Shown here in pieces: positions 12,301 through 24,800 of a stretch of DNA of 64,000 bases. The DNA comes from Acanthosoma haemorrhoidale. Its lineage: Eukaryota; Arthropoda; Insecta; Hemiptera; Acanthosomatidae. The notes beneath the pieces were generated by a model, which saw nothing but the letters and a program-made list of their open reading frames with translations, had not been told where the DNA came from and did not search any database. The position numbers were made by a program, and so were the translations under genes. How positions within the stretch are numbered: position 1 is the stretch's first letter; the number at the start of each line of letters is the position of its first letter. Where the stretch lies: positions 33,390,796-33,454,795 of the forward strand of contig OV884012.1 in NCBI GenBank assembly GCA_930367205.1, given 5' to 3'.

Positions 12301-14630
12301 CACCATACATAGCCACAACAACTTTGGGAGTACCAGATAATGTGTTTTACCTCAAAAATAAAAATTAAATATGCTATGGCTGCTAAGGGTTTCAAGTGTA
12401 CTAACAGTATCACCTTAAAAACCTTTCTGAAATTCTTAAAAAAAAAAAGAATATTCAGAAGAAATAAGTAAAAATGAAGGAAGCCATCAAAAAACAAAAG
12501 ATACAACAAGATCTTAAAAATAAAATAAGCTATATATAAAAAAATAATTGAAATTATTATCCGTCGTTTTGAACAATTAAATTAGATCACATCAACAAAC
12601 AGGAACAATGTCTGCTACCGTGAGCCCTGAGAGGAAATCAGCATGTCAAGCGATGATAAATGCACACGGTCAGCCAGGCTATGGGAAACACTATCATTTT
12701 TCATGGCTTTTCACCTACTAATACTTACGTGCTGAAACAACCACCTTTAAAAATAAAAATAGGTGTGGTCATAATATTAGTGAATAATAAACTATATAAC
12801 ATGAAATTCTTGTACATTAAATCTCACTGGTCATTCAGGAGATTAATGCAATTTGGTTTAATTACAATATTTGGTTCGGATGATAGGTAATAGGCAACTG
12901 GATATACGCTTCACTCTAACGATCAATATATACATTGGTTCACATTAAATTTATTTTGTTGCTAGGGTTCATAGAAGATAGAAGATGAGGCAAAAGTCCT
13001 AATGGTGATAACATTCTACGGTGAACATGGTTCACATACAACACAATGAGAGGCAAACTGTCCAAAAAAGATGAGTAGCGGTACTACTAATTTCTGAAGA
13101 GAACTTGGCTCACACACATGTTTCATAAACAATTCAAAAATGAATGTTCCATTGCGAAACAAAATAAACCAAAAATTTGCCGTGGCAAGTACGTCAATTC
13201 CCTTCTTAATGATGGAGCAGGTTCGAGAAGCCGATCAACACACCTATGTCACACGTGCTAGACAAAGCAATGTTTATATCAAAACAAATGTACATATGTA
13301 TATAAAATTACACCGTGGACCTGAAACAAAAACCAATAATGGCTTGTGTGAACTGCTTCAATTACAATTAAAGGTGTTGTGTTGTATTCATTTTTAGATA
13401 ATCGTTTCGAATACTAAATATGTCTGGTTATTTTCTTTTGTATTTGTGGGTTCTGTTGTAGAAACCGTTTTCAGTTTGTGTATCATAGTAAATGGCATTT
13501 ACATCTACGGATCTGATTGCAGCAGTTTCGTACTGTCCATGGGTTGGCCACTACGCTTATAGTGTTCTATTTACGTATGTGCCTACTGCAGAGGTTTTCT
13601 TTGGCACCTGTCGAACATTCCAATATGTTCCTTATCCCGTCGAACGATGACAAATTAGTGTGGTAGAATATTCACAGCCATGACTGGTGGTGGTGGAGAT
13701 GTGCATTGGAGGCGCCATGACAGGCTTGCCTAGCACCCCTTCAAGATGAAACTCAATAAAATATTTATGAAATGTCTACTCGTTTACATTATTCAAGGAG
13801 CTCGGGTTCGCACAGGCTCCCACGCCACACCAACATCTTCAATATTTTTCACATGAAATGTATCCCCTTTCAGTAACTAAAGCCTTCTATCTGTCTATGA
13901 ATTCTTGTTCTTGTGTGATCTTTGATTTTTGACAGCATTTCATCCTTTCGGCTTGAGTGATTTCTGACTATTCTACCTAGTACCTCTAATAACTTTTATA
14001 AGCTCATGATGTTTACTATCAATGTTAATAGTACCTGTAATGGTCATGGGTTTTTTGGGAATTATGCATCAAATTTACAAAGTTTAATTTATAACATAAG
14101 GATATCGTGAGAGGATATCTTCGTTCCATCCCTATTATTTCTTAAATAAAATGTTCTTTTTTGTTTATAACGAATAATAATGAAATCATTTAGACTACCT
14201 GTAAAAATTTTAATATGAATGTAAAAAATTTTTTAAATCTATTTCTAAGGAATTTTCCTAACCACTCAAATGAGTCATGTTTTCCTTAAGAAACGCTTCA
14301 TTATCTACTACATAGTTGTTTTATTTTATTTTCATCCTTCCTTTCTTTGCATCTTTTCCATATTTTCTCACATTTTCTGCCTCCTATATTCATCTATTCC
14401 CCACCTATATTCCTTTTAGGTATTCATAATTAACCAAACACTAACGTTGTTAAACCTTATAGTCAAACTGCTTCCCTTCTATAATTATTTAATTTAACTG
14501 TCATCTATTCCTGGAAACTCTTGTAAGTTTGATCATACACTGTAAAGAAAGTATTGGCTGATACACTGTTGGGCTGACATTTTCAGAGGCAAAATTAAGT
14601 TTTCTTTTACTCTATATATTAATGCAAATA
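9351..14630. other. Non-coding stretch with several conserved-looking islands
   Basis: No supported gene. Higher-complexity blocks lie at about 10780-10990 (several TAAT/ATTA homeodomain cores), 11870-12030 (a CCATAAATT Abd-B/Cdx-type site among GC-rich words) and 13480-13760. Between them the sequence is A+T-rich, with simple runs such as C9 near 9866-9874. A minus-strand frame at 11868-12161 overlaps the second island but has no recognisable domain. Confidence 0.4.
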
Positions 14631-14634
14631 TTAT

Positions 14635-14707
14635 AACGTAATATAATAACGTAAAACATACTCTATCTGATATATCGATATAAAAATATTAACGTAATAT
14701 AATAGCG
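14635..14707. repeat. Short direct repeat of 17 bp
   Basis: AACGTAATATAATAACG at 14635-14651 recurs as AACGTAATATAATAGCG at 14691-14707, with a 39-bp A+T-rich spacer. The function is unknown and low-complexity origin is likely. Confidence 0.5.
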
Positions 14708-14959
14708 TTGATCAAACTCAGTCAAATATGTAAATACTGTTTACAACACTGATGGCTAGCCAGGAGATAGACAAGCCAGCCTGATTAGCCGAATCAAATG
14801 ACCCTTCCCCGGATAAGCCTAGACAAACGCACTCCTGAGAAGCCAGGATAAGGACTAGTACTCGGAGTTGCATTGATGTTTTGACATACCATCTTTTTAT
14901 ATTTAACCTCTGCTCGTCTCTTTTATAATCTTCGAAGCTTAAGTATGACATTGTCAGCC

Positions 14960-15250
14960 TCCGCACCTTCCTAGTAGAGTTCCCTGGCTTCCACCCAGCT
15001 AAAACTAGACTTAACCTGTACAACGGCTACAATACCCCCTGTTTCCCTTTGGTTTACATTGGCCTTTGGGGACATCATTCATCTCACCTTAGATTCAGAA
15101 TGTGAGCTCGTGGCATTTTAAGACCACTTAAAATAGCACAAAACCTAACCTGCACCTATCTCTTCACCTGAGTGGAGTGAATTGTCGTGACACACACCTA
15201 TTGAAAAAATTTGAGTCAGGTAGATCAATAACACAGGCCAACAGGTGTTT
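14960..15250 (+). mobile_element. LTR-like fragment, same family as 41605-41910 and part of 19466-20399
   Basis: Three blocks line up with the segment at 41605-41910: CACCTTCCTAGT near the start, GCTAAAACTAG soon after, and a GTGTGA/GTGAGCTCGTGG block later. The end (15166-15240) lines up with 20242-20310, sharing ATTGTCGTGACACA and GAGTCAG. In the 20-kb copy this is the segment around an AATAAA poly(A) signal, as in the R/U5 part of an LTR. No gag or pol remains beside it. Confidence 0.45.
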
Positions 15251-15259
15251 TGGTGCCGG

Positions 15260-18200
15260 AGTATTTGGAGTGGTTTTTATATGAATTTGATGCCCTTCAT
15301 GATGAATTCAAATATGGGATTAGTTTTGTTGAGAAGCTTAAATTTCCAAGACATAATATTTGAGAAAAATATACGTTACAATATTTTAAGTTAAATCCAT
15401 AGATTGAATGAGCCCAAATAAGCCCAAGACTATGATGTTATATTCTTCTTATGTTTATTTCTATTCTGTTGAAGGTTATATTTTAAACTTTGCTTTGAGC
15501 TATCAATAAATAGGCGTCAATCATCTAGAAAATTTTCCGGAAGACCCATTTTTTCCAGGACTCTTCTAATTTCATGACAAGAAACAAGATTCTTCGTTTT
15601 CTTGAGAGAAGAAGAATACAGGAAAGAATCCTTATATATGTGATTTCGAACTGAACATTTCATGTAGAACTGCACGTTAGAAAAAATTGTTGAATAAAAA
15701 AGTAGACTAGATAGAGAAGAACTGATTTCATATTTAGATTCAGTTCTAAAGTAGCTAAAATCATTTCTGAAATTCTAGGCCCTAAAACAATTTTTTTTTT
15801 CTTGTAGGCCTGTTACTTTACAACTTTAGGACTCTATAACTCTTTCTTCTTCCAGGATTAGTTCTGTATAATTCCCCGTGATGAGTAGACAGCTCTGATG
15901 TCCCGAGATACATTTTTCAACTCCTCAATCGGTATTGGACCCTTGGCAACTGCAACATATAAGAAGCTGCAATATGTCTAGCGCCGGCAGAGACGGAAAG
16001 GGTAGTGCCAAATATACCGTAAGACGACCCTCGATATCAGGCCCAGTTACAAGTTTTGTGTTTTTAATTACTTAATGAAATGAAAATTAAAAATGACATT
16101 ACCTTTTCAGTATTCCACCAAATCTCTGCTTGAAAAATCATGAGTTTTAGCAGTTAATCATTAGTTTCTGCAGAGTTGAAAATTCTGTAAGATCTCCCCC
16201 TATCCCATGTAGTTTATTGCATAAATTAGTTGATTTTTTGATTCATAGTAAATTTGCTGTGTGTATGACTAGTATTAATTGTTAGTTTCCATTGTGTTTG
16301 TTCAGTCCCATCACAATTTTGAAAAACAATTCATGGCCACTCGTGAATTGAATTACTCGGGCTAATAAATATTTGTTGATATTTTTTGTCATTTTCTATG
16401 TAAATAATCGCACGGTCGAACTGAATGTTAATTGAACTCTGTATACCATTCCAACATTGGGCCCTCACAATTAAAACTAGTAATTTATGAGTTAGTTACT
16501 ATTCATTATTCTCTACCAGCTTCAAGCCCAATTGCAGGTGTAAATTACAGTGGCCTTCTATATTTAACCATACCAGTTTTCTTGCATGGCCAAAATAAAC
16601 CTGGAGGCTCAAGATTATTGATAGTTATCACGAGTTTTTGAGTTATAATCTATTTAGTCACTATGGTTAAAACTATAAACTGCAATAGAGTTTGTGACGT
16701 AATATTACATGGCACCAGATCCACTAGATTTGTCTGCACCTATACCAAATGAAATATGATTAGGTATTATCTATTCCAGTTTTTTAGCAAGGATTTTATT
16801 TCAAAAAGCTTACATTTCACATTTATGACAATTTTAGTTCACCGCACACTTGATACACGACATTTCTTTTACAGTTTGTCTGTATGTAATAGGGAGTAAT
16901 TAAAATAATCATTATGGAGTTAGAGTCAGATATTGCCCGAAATAGTTCTCTGAGTTAACTATCTGTTAGGATCAGACAAGTGGACGAGCTACAGCCAGGT
17001 AGGTGACAAGTTGCTTTAGCACAAATCCGCTAATGGATTCGAAAGCGGACTTGACAAGCTGGTTCGCAACTTGAAGATGTCCTCTCCCCCCACAATGGCC
17101 CAGCCTGTTGGCACTAAGTGATTAATCCGATATAGCGGTTCGTTTGGTCAACAAATTTCTCGTTTCCTCCTTAGACAGCGGGCTCTGATCTATTATAATG
17201 TAGAAACACCTTAAAAAAGTTAATGCAAAGTTAGCGACGTGAGCTATCGCTTTGTTATTAACTGAATACCTTAACCATAGACGAGCCCATAAAAAAATAT
17301 ACTTCATGATTCCATTAGCACCTTGCCAATATCCTTGCGTTACTCAGTACTTCCAGTTACTAAAGTAGAAAAATAACTACTTTTCAACTAAAATTAAAGT
17401 AAAGAATACAAGATTTCTTTCACTGCTTACTCACGAATCAAATTGAGTTAAAACACAGATTAGATTTACTCAAAGAATTTTACTAAAACAGCAAAGCTTG
17501 ATTACTCGATTCATAAAAGTTATTATTCATATTTAACATAAGAAAAATAAGCCACTGGCCCACCGTTCTGTGTGAGATGTGGCACAAAGTGCCATCTTGT
17601 TAGATGATCTTCAAAGAATCTTGAGGGAGGTTTCCATCATCGAGCTGGTTGTATCCCTTACTCTTGAGCAGATTCCAAAAGCACATGAACTGAATAAAAC
17701 TGTAAAAGTTTTATAACACAATTTCTGAGTACCAGTATACATCAGTTTTATCTTTATTAACACCACTGTCATTTCCATAGGTTAAAATATGCAGAGCATG
17801 TCATTCGACGAGAACTGGTAAAATCACAACGAGTGAACATCATTTTCCGGTCGTATCTTATATTTTCTCTGGGTCACTAGACACCAACAAATATCAGTTA
17901 TGAAAAAATAAAATCTCACAGCATGGCAAACCTGGCCCGCACAAAGCAGTTAGTAACAATGCCAAATATGAAACTGGTATATTCTACGAAGAATTCATGT
18001 ACGGTTTTTACACTTGAATTTATTGCGAGAGATGTTTATATCATTCTGAGAGACATATAAGGAAATGTTAATGTGATGGCATTTCTTTCAAAATACATAA
18101 CTAAATATAACTATAATTCCAGTAATAAAATGATCCCTTTATTTAAACTTAGACACGTATGTATGTTATGGTCATAGTTTCAAATATGATCAGAAATAAG

Positions 18201-18375
18201 AATAGTACACGAGAGCTCACCGAATGTACATGTTTTAATGATCTGTACATAATTTATGCTAATTGATATTATGTATCCCTCATTTAACCATTAATAACGT
18301 TCATAATCATTTCATCCAACCGATTAAAATATTCCATTTATATTCCTAAATTTGTAAAAGATTAATTTAAGAAAG
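15260..18375. other. Non-coding stretch
   Basis: No supported gene. A moderately GC-rich block lies at about 16930-17330 and another at about 17560-17660. I tried reading frames of both and recognised nothing. The remainder is A+T-rich single-copy-looking sequence. Confidence 0.35.
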
Positions 18376-18800
18376 TCATCAAAAACTTTTCATTGGTCAA
18401 ATTAGCGATTCCCTTTTCGGTGCCTCCCCAGCAGGGGGCTTTGACTTCCTTCCCGTGGCTAAAAAATTATTGCTAATGGGAATAGCAATTAAAGTCGTTC
18501 CATTCGCTTCTTAACCCCTCTGGTCTTCATCCTGTTTTTTTTTTTCAACCCTCCCTCCCTTCCTCTCTATCCCCCCTCCTGGTCCTTCCTGGACCCGTAC
18601 CCTTTCTCTCCGAGGACTGCAAATTGACTAAGTAATCACCCTCGCCGGCGTGCACCGCTCCCAGTATTGTTTACTATCGACTTTCTTAGGAACGGGGCCT
18701 AAGCACCCCCCGCAGACACCCCCTCCTCCCTAATTCTTACCCCCCTCCATTGGTCTTAGTCCTCAGGGACCATTTTCTAAGAGATTAAATAATTACAAAA
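18376..18800. promoter_or_regulatory. Conserved-looking island with a CTCF-like motif
   Basis: A GC-rich, low-homopolymer block in A+T-rich surroundings. It contains a perfect match to a CTCF core at 18428-18439, TAAT-type cores (GCTAATGGGAATAGCAATTA at 18473-18492) and a pyrimidine-rich run at 18545-18600. There is no open frame of note. The mix suggests an insulator or enhancer rather than an exon; this is inference from composition and motifs. Confidence 0.4.
18428..18439 (+). promoter_or_regulatory. CTCF-like motif (12 of 12)
   Basis: CCAGCAGGGGGC matches CCASYAGRKGGC at every position. It lies in the GC-rich island just described. Confidence 0.45.
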
Positions 18801-19465
18801 CCCTTTCGCTTTTAGGAGAGACCTTGTTCAATGAGTTGAGGATATTTGCTTTCCAATCAACGGGACAATGATGGTGTTCCCTGTAGAAAGACTTTTAGCA
18901 ATGGGTCTTTAAAATGTTTTTTTTTTTAGTATTTTCCACAGTGAAGTGAGGTCTAATAGAGCTTCATAAATATTTCTTTTCCATTAACAACAGGTGCTAT
19001 TAGGTATTTGTTTATATTCACATTGAAGGACGCTCCTACAAATATGGTTTCATGAGCTCTTTGTCTTTTTATAATTAAATGTATTGTTTGACGGTATGGG
19101 CCTCACCCTGGTGGAGGTACATGGCTTCTTATTTGGTGCAAGTCAGTGCAAATCACTATCTTCTGTGAGGGGCCAATATGCCTGTTTGCGGGTATTGGAA
19201 GGAAGGCCGATAGAATTAAGGATTATTGGTATCCCTATGGCCAACTGTCGAACTATATATCTATACTCATTGTATATACCTTAGGTTATGTTAGATTAGA
19301 CAATATGGCAGTCGTTTATTTAGTCTATACAGGATTTCCACTTTTCTGAAAAATTTGGGCTTGTATTTATAAAACTTTGAGGGACTTTACCTGTCTGGTT
19401 ATTAAAGTTTTATCTTTCATCGTGTTTCTTCCTTCCAATTCATCTAGTAAGTTAAAGATGATTAA

Positions 19466-20399
19466 TGTTGTAGCGAGCGATAACAATATATGTAAATTAC
19501 TCTATACTCTGGTGCATAATGTATTATAATATAAATGCAAATCTTTGTAAACATCTTGTAATAAATCATAGAGGGATCAGCAGATGTAAACAAGTAACAG
19601 AGGATCGAAGGTACAGCAATAAACCTGAGAGAATAGCCACCTGACTGCCATGAATAGACCGGGCAGACCTTCAGTCACTTCCGGCAGTCTTAAAATCTAA
19701 AAGCCATGCCAATAAACAGTCCTATAGGGGACGAGCGATCACGAATCGCTCGGTAGGTGTGACATCATAAAACACACCCTTTTAGGCCAACAGTCATAAA
19801 ACGTAAGGGGGATTAGCCACCTGGGCATCATAAAACATACCCCCTGCAGCCAGGCTCCGCCTTCCGGTAGGAAGGGGGGCCGGATATTTAAATCAAGGGT
19901 TTTCGCCCTGCAGAACCACTCTTTTTCCTAGTCACCTCAGCCGCACTACTTGTCGCTTTACGCCAGGGCCGCTTGGCCCTGGTAGGCTCACTCTCCACTC
20001 TTTCCTAGTCTCTTCATCTAGATAGGCGCTATCACTAGTCACGATACGCCAGGGCCCCGGGGCCCTGGGAGTAAGTCCACTCAGCCTTCCACTAGTCTAC
20101 TCTCTCTCTCTGCCACACCTCTGGGCAGTCACCTCACAGCCTCTAGCAGACCTCTGACGACTTGTACTATTACGCTGCCGATCTCTCGCCCGAACTGTGA
20201 AAACTGGTTAAACTTATTCTTTATGAATCTCTGAACCTCATCCTGAACACAGTGTATTGTCGGGACACATCCCTATCAATAAAATGGAGTCAGATATTAA
20301 CGCCTACATGGAACATGGTCCATGTTATTAACTACAACAATCCGCACTTGTCGCCAGGGCTAGAGTGATCAGGCACTTTCCTAGTGACGCCCCCCAACA
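19466..20399 (+). mobile_element. Probable solo LTR, GC-rich with palindromes
   Basis: The block starts TGTTG and ends CAACA, a short inverted pair typical of LTR ends, and spans about 934 bp. Inside are a TATTTAAA box near 19887, an AATAAA poly(A) signal at 20278-20283, and several hairpins: CGAGCGAT/ATCGCTCG at 19732-19752, CCAGGGCC/GGCCCTGG at 19963-19982, and a perfect 20-nt palindrome at 20049-20068. The part 20242-20310 is shared with the fragments near 15.2 and 41.85 kb, which supports a dispersed element. No protein-coding internal region follows. The flanking bases (ATTAA and ATTGT) are not a clean target duplication, so the ends are uncertain. Confidence 0.5.
19963..20068. repeat. 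Two GC palindromes in the LTR
   Basis: CCAGGGCCGCTTGGCCCTGG (8-bp stem, 4-nt loop) at 19963-19982 is echoed 86 bp later by CCAGGGCCCCGGGGCCCTGG at 20049-20068, a perfect palindrome. Both follow a TACG dinucleotide context (TTTACG, GATACG), so the unit is a repeated hairpin. They would form strong RNA stems in the transcript leader. Confidence 0.85.
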
Positions 20400-21455
20400 A
20401 TTGTTGACACCCAACAAATGTTTCTTATAATTTTCTTTTGGCAAATGATCTTCACTTTAGCTCAAAAACTATGAAGACTAATGTAGTTTCCGGTTAAACG
20501 CTTTGTCGATGTTTCGGTGACCCGAAATGCCTCAATATTGAACCTAACCTGACCTTTATACAAACTAGTAGAGCACGAAAACACTGGCTAGCTGAACAAT
20601 GGTTTATAATGTAATGAGATTAATGAAGTACTGAATTATATTAAAACATCGACAAATTCCTTCCACTTCTATCCTCTCAATTTTCTTTTGATGTTATGAT
20701 TTCGTTCTTCATTTTCAAAAAAGTTTAAAGTTTACTCATCCTTAAGTTCTAGAAAAGGTCATTTCTTATACCCTTACTGCTGTTTGGTGTATTTCTTATA
20801 GAACAATCGGAAGATCTCCAACATAAATTCTCACATTAATGATTTGTTTGATATCGCAATGTTACTATTATTTGAAGTAGCATATGGACACTCTTTACGT
20901 AATCAAGGATTCATCAGTAGTAGTTTGACACTTTCTGAACCACTAGGTTGATATCCAATTCTTATTTTTAGCTTTCATAAAGTAACGATCTCCATAAAAA
21001 ATTCACAGTCGGATTATTCCAACCTTAGTTTATATTGTCTTTTCCAATGAAATTATAATAATGTAGTATCATTTATCGAAATCGTGTTTGGTCAAGTATT
21101 TAAATATATTTTGTTTAGGATTTTCTTGAATTTTATTTACAATTCGTGACAATATGTTAAGATAGCGAATTTCAAGGGTCATTAGGACTATTTTTCTAAA
21201 TGAGACTTCTTTTTAGTTCAAAAAATAGGGCGTCCTCACCAACATAAAATTATTTCTGAAATTCAAAAAAACATTCTGGTTAGTATTATCAAAGGGAGAT
21301 GGTCATATTTTTAAAAGGCAGGTTAGGTACTTACTAAGTTACTTTTCAGTCTAACTCTCCATATGTTAAAAAACAGCGCTGTAGGAATGAAGCTCGTTTT
21401 TATACCGTTTTCCGGAATAGTAAATTACAAGATAATGGAAAACGCAAGAGGGCTT
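20400..21455. other. A+T-rich non-coding stretch
   Basis: Nothing supported. There are short A+T-rich frames only, with no repeats recognised. Confidence 0.4.
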
Positions 21456-21830
21456 CAAAAATAGGCCTACATTCACTAAGATGAAAACCATGGGGATATT
21501 GCTCAAAGCGGGGGCTAGGATAGGCTTTGAATACATTAACTGTTCCAGGAGTGAGGAGGAAGGTTTGCCGGCCGGGAGTTAGTAACTGTTATTGGGGCTT
21601 GGATGCTAATGACCGGGTTACCTCCCGCCGAGTTGCACCCCTGGGGGAGGTAATTGTAATTTAAATACCCCGGAGAGTGAGAGAGGGATAGAGCGAGAAG
21701 GAGAGAGAGCGAGACTACGGTAGCGAGTGCTACGGTAATTGGTGGACTGCCTTCTCTTCCGTCTCGACGCCTCCATCCACCAGCCCTCTTATGAATTCCA
21801 TTTAACCTATCTAACACCCTCTAATTCAGA
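21456..21830. promoter_or_regulatory. Candidate regulatory element with GAGA tract
   Basis: A GC-rich island whose second half (21670-21720) is an imperfect GA-rich run (GAGAGTGAGAGAGGG, GAGCGAGAAGGAGAGAGAGC), the binding context of GAGA factor. It also contains TGCTAATGACC and a GGTAATT pair. A frame on the minus strand (21536-21817) crosses it but is Ser/Leu-rich low-complexity sequence explained by the GA tract. A cis-regulatory or Polycomb-response type element is an inference from motifs. Confidence 0.35.
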
Positions 21831-24800
21831 GCCGAGTGAATTCAATATTACCAGCCGTCAATTTATTGGAACGATCAAAGATCCCTTTCTTTTTTTTTTT
21901 TATTCGGTCCGTACTTTTTGTTGAATGCTTCCTTTACGAGTTCTCAATGTGCGGTTAGTTTAAAGACTTACGAATGAACATTTGTTATTTTATATTCCAG
22001 TTTCTTCTTAATTGACAAACATTTGCCTCCATTGGATTGGCTAGAATTGAGCAAGTTTTGATTGCCTTTTTATTAGTTTGTTTTTACCCCTGTGGCCATC
22101 AACACATTTTTTCCAAACTCTAGAGCAAGCTACCCAATGAATTTTGAAATAGTAATAGAATGACAGCAGAGCGTTTAGGCAGTACCCCAGTCCCACCTGT
22201 CAGGTCAGGGTTATAGACAGTGTTCTCCTAGAAACGAGGAATGATCAAACGGTGTAGATCAATAGCAATTTAAACCACCTAACATTGTTACATCATTGCT
22301 ATCCATCACGAATGTTTACATTTTCATACATTACTATTCTCGTTTTCTTTCTCATTCACGGTCCTCGGTGATATTGTACCACCGTAACAATCAACAATGC
22401 CTCTAATTGAGGCCCCAGTGCAAACTGGAGGTCGTTTCACAAGAAAGACTATCCTACATAGTGGACATTAAAAGGTGCCCTAGGAGCACGCCTCGATTAG
22501 TCCACCTAAAGGACGGGTGTCCCTGGGTACGCTACGCGCAACCAAACGAGTGGAAAGGGCGGGTTAACCATACCCAAATCCACTACCAGCTCGTAGAGGG
22601 TGCTGCTCCACTTTAGGCATAGTCAGTCGCGCCCACTACCCAACAAGGTACGTTTGACATTACTGCACAGGCTGGTTTATGTAGTAGCTGTCCGCTAGTT
22701 GAGATTGACAGCCGGATAACCGCCTAGTTGGAGCCTACTGTGGAGGCAGAGCCACTACGAATCCAACATTATTGGCAAGAGTTTTGCTCCCGTAGTTCAG
22801 AATGGTTTACTCCTTTTAAAAGTAGGGCAATAAGGTTTCCCTGGTTGTCTCAAGATTCTGTAGTAATGCATGGGATCAATATGTCTAACTCTATGTCCAC
22901 AACGTTGAGGGGAAGGAAAGGATATGAGTGAGTATTTCCTCACAACCTAGAGTGTCAGAAGGTAACTTCATCTATTACCGATGGGCGATTGGACCTCCAC
23001 TTCCCTACGCCATACATTTTCATACACATCTTCATATTTCCAGGATTACTAGGTCACTGAACAATCCCACACCTACAATGGTACAAACTATTTAAACGTT
23101 TCTATTGCCACATCGTAGCTAGATTTTTGTGAACAATGTAACTCAGGTTTAAAACATAAATAAGCTAAATAACTGTTGGAAATTAAATTCGTAATGACAT
23201 TAATGGTCGGGTAATTGCTTCTTAACGCTGTTGATAATCTTACTGGAAGTTTGAGGCTACTTAAAGTAAATCTGCGTTTAGATATTCGTCGATAATCAAA
23301 CTACTGGATGGTACACAATTGATAGATTGTCATAGAATATGGGACATTCTGACACACACATATATAAGTATGCATCAGGTGTTGGTAACAAAATGAATGA
23401 CGTAGGTTATAAAGAAAAGGTAGATGCAAGTTAAACGTTAACCTTATGAAACTGATGAACAGTGATGACATTATTTCATAAGAATAATTTACTAACAAAC
23501 ATAATAATAATAATAAAATTTAATTGTGCCCAAACGTCGTCTATAAATGAGTTCAGAGCTGACTATAAGCACATATTACATCTGTAGAAGAACTAAACTT
23601 TTAAATCAATTTATAAAAAAAAGGCTAATAATTATGAAAATCCAGGTTAGTACCCACATACTCTCAAATCTTTTTTTCCAGCATCTTGATGAGATTCGCC
23701 CAAAACTGAAATGCTACTAGAGTAGTGTACTTCAGAATGTATTACGCAACGTTATACTCTTTTATGTATTCTGTAACGAAGGACTTTAAATTGTTAGCTA
23801 CTTAACTATTTCATAAGCAAACTCATCTAGGAATATAATATTCTCCTATCGCAGGTAAAACTCAGGTTACTTTCCTTCATAAGAAGCCTCATCAGTTGAA
23901 GTATTCAACTGTAATTTCAAATTATCTTACGGCACGGTTGTATTAATTACGTAATAGAACGATTGTTGTTAGTTCGCTTGATTGTTCAACCACAACTTTT
24001 TTTTTTAGCCACATGTTAAATCTTTCGAAGCGAGTGGTAGAAAGTTACTATGCTGAGCCATTAAAGTATCATTAAAATATTAGTAAAAGAATATTTTTAA
24101 TTTATTAAAAGTCAAACAATGATTATTAAATTATCACATTATCAGAAAGATTTTGATCACAAAATTAGAAATAAAACAAAAATTAGTCCATGCTTTGTAG
24201 AATAGAATTTTTTTTTGATCTGAATATTAAAACTAAAGATCTTGCTGTAGCAACTAAAATGTATTTTTTTTAATACAGTCCTCTTATGATCTAAAAATAA
24301 TCCATGTATCATATGATATATTGAAAATATTAATTATTTTTTGAAAGTCAGTCAGGGTAGAGATAATTTAAATTATTTCTTCTCAGTATTCTTTTAAGAT
24401 GCATGTTTACAGTAACTGGTTGTTTCAAATATCCAATATAGTATATTTAGTCAAAAATGCAGCTTGACAATGAAAAACAGCTTTTCAAAAACGTTTTAAA
24501 TCTGAAATGAAACTCTGACCCTAACGTGAAAATCTAAATAAGCCTTAATGAAAATCTAAGTTAAATTAATAAAAATTAATACCCTTAAATGTAGTTCAAA
24601 AAGTGTAGTCACCGAAAAAATACAGTCGGTAACATATGCATGGATCAACTATTTTTATTGTAGATAAGTACTAGTAATTATTTAAGCTATAACATAGGAT
24701 TTGCAGATCGTTACCAGTCATGCAATACATTTGCATACGATAAATCCTACTGGACCAATAAGTCGATACGGTTAAGTATTATTTATGGAAAGGTTTTCTT

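Noticed and set aside
19466..20404. Full-length LTR retrotransposon
   Set aside because: No second LTR, primer-binding site or gag/pol frame; flanking bases are not a clean target duplication.
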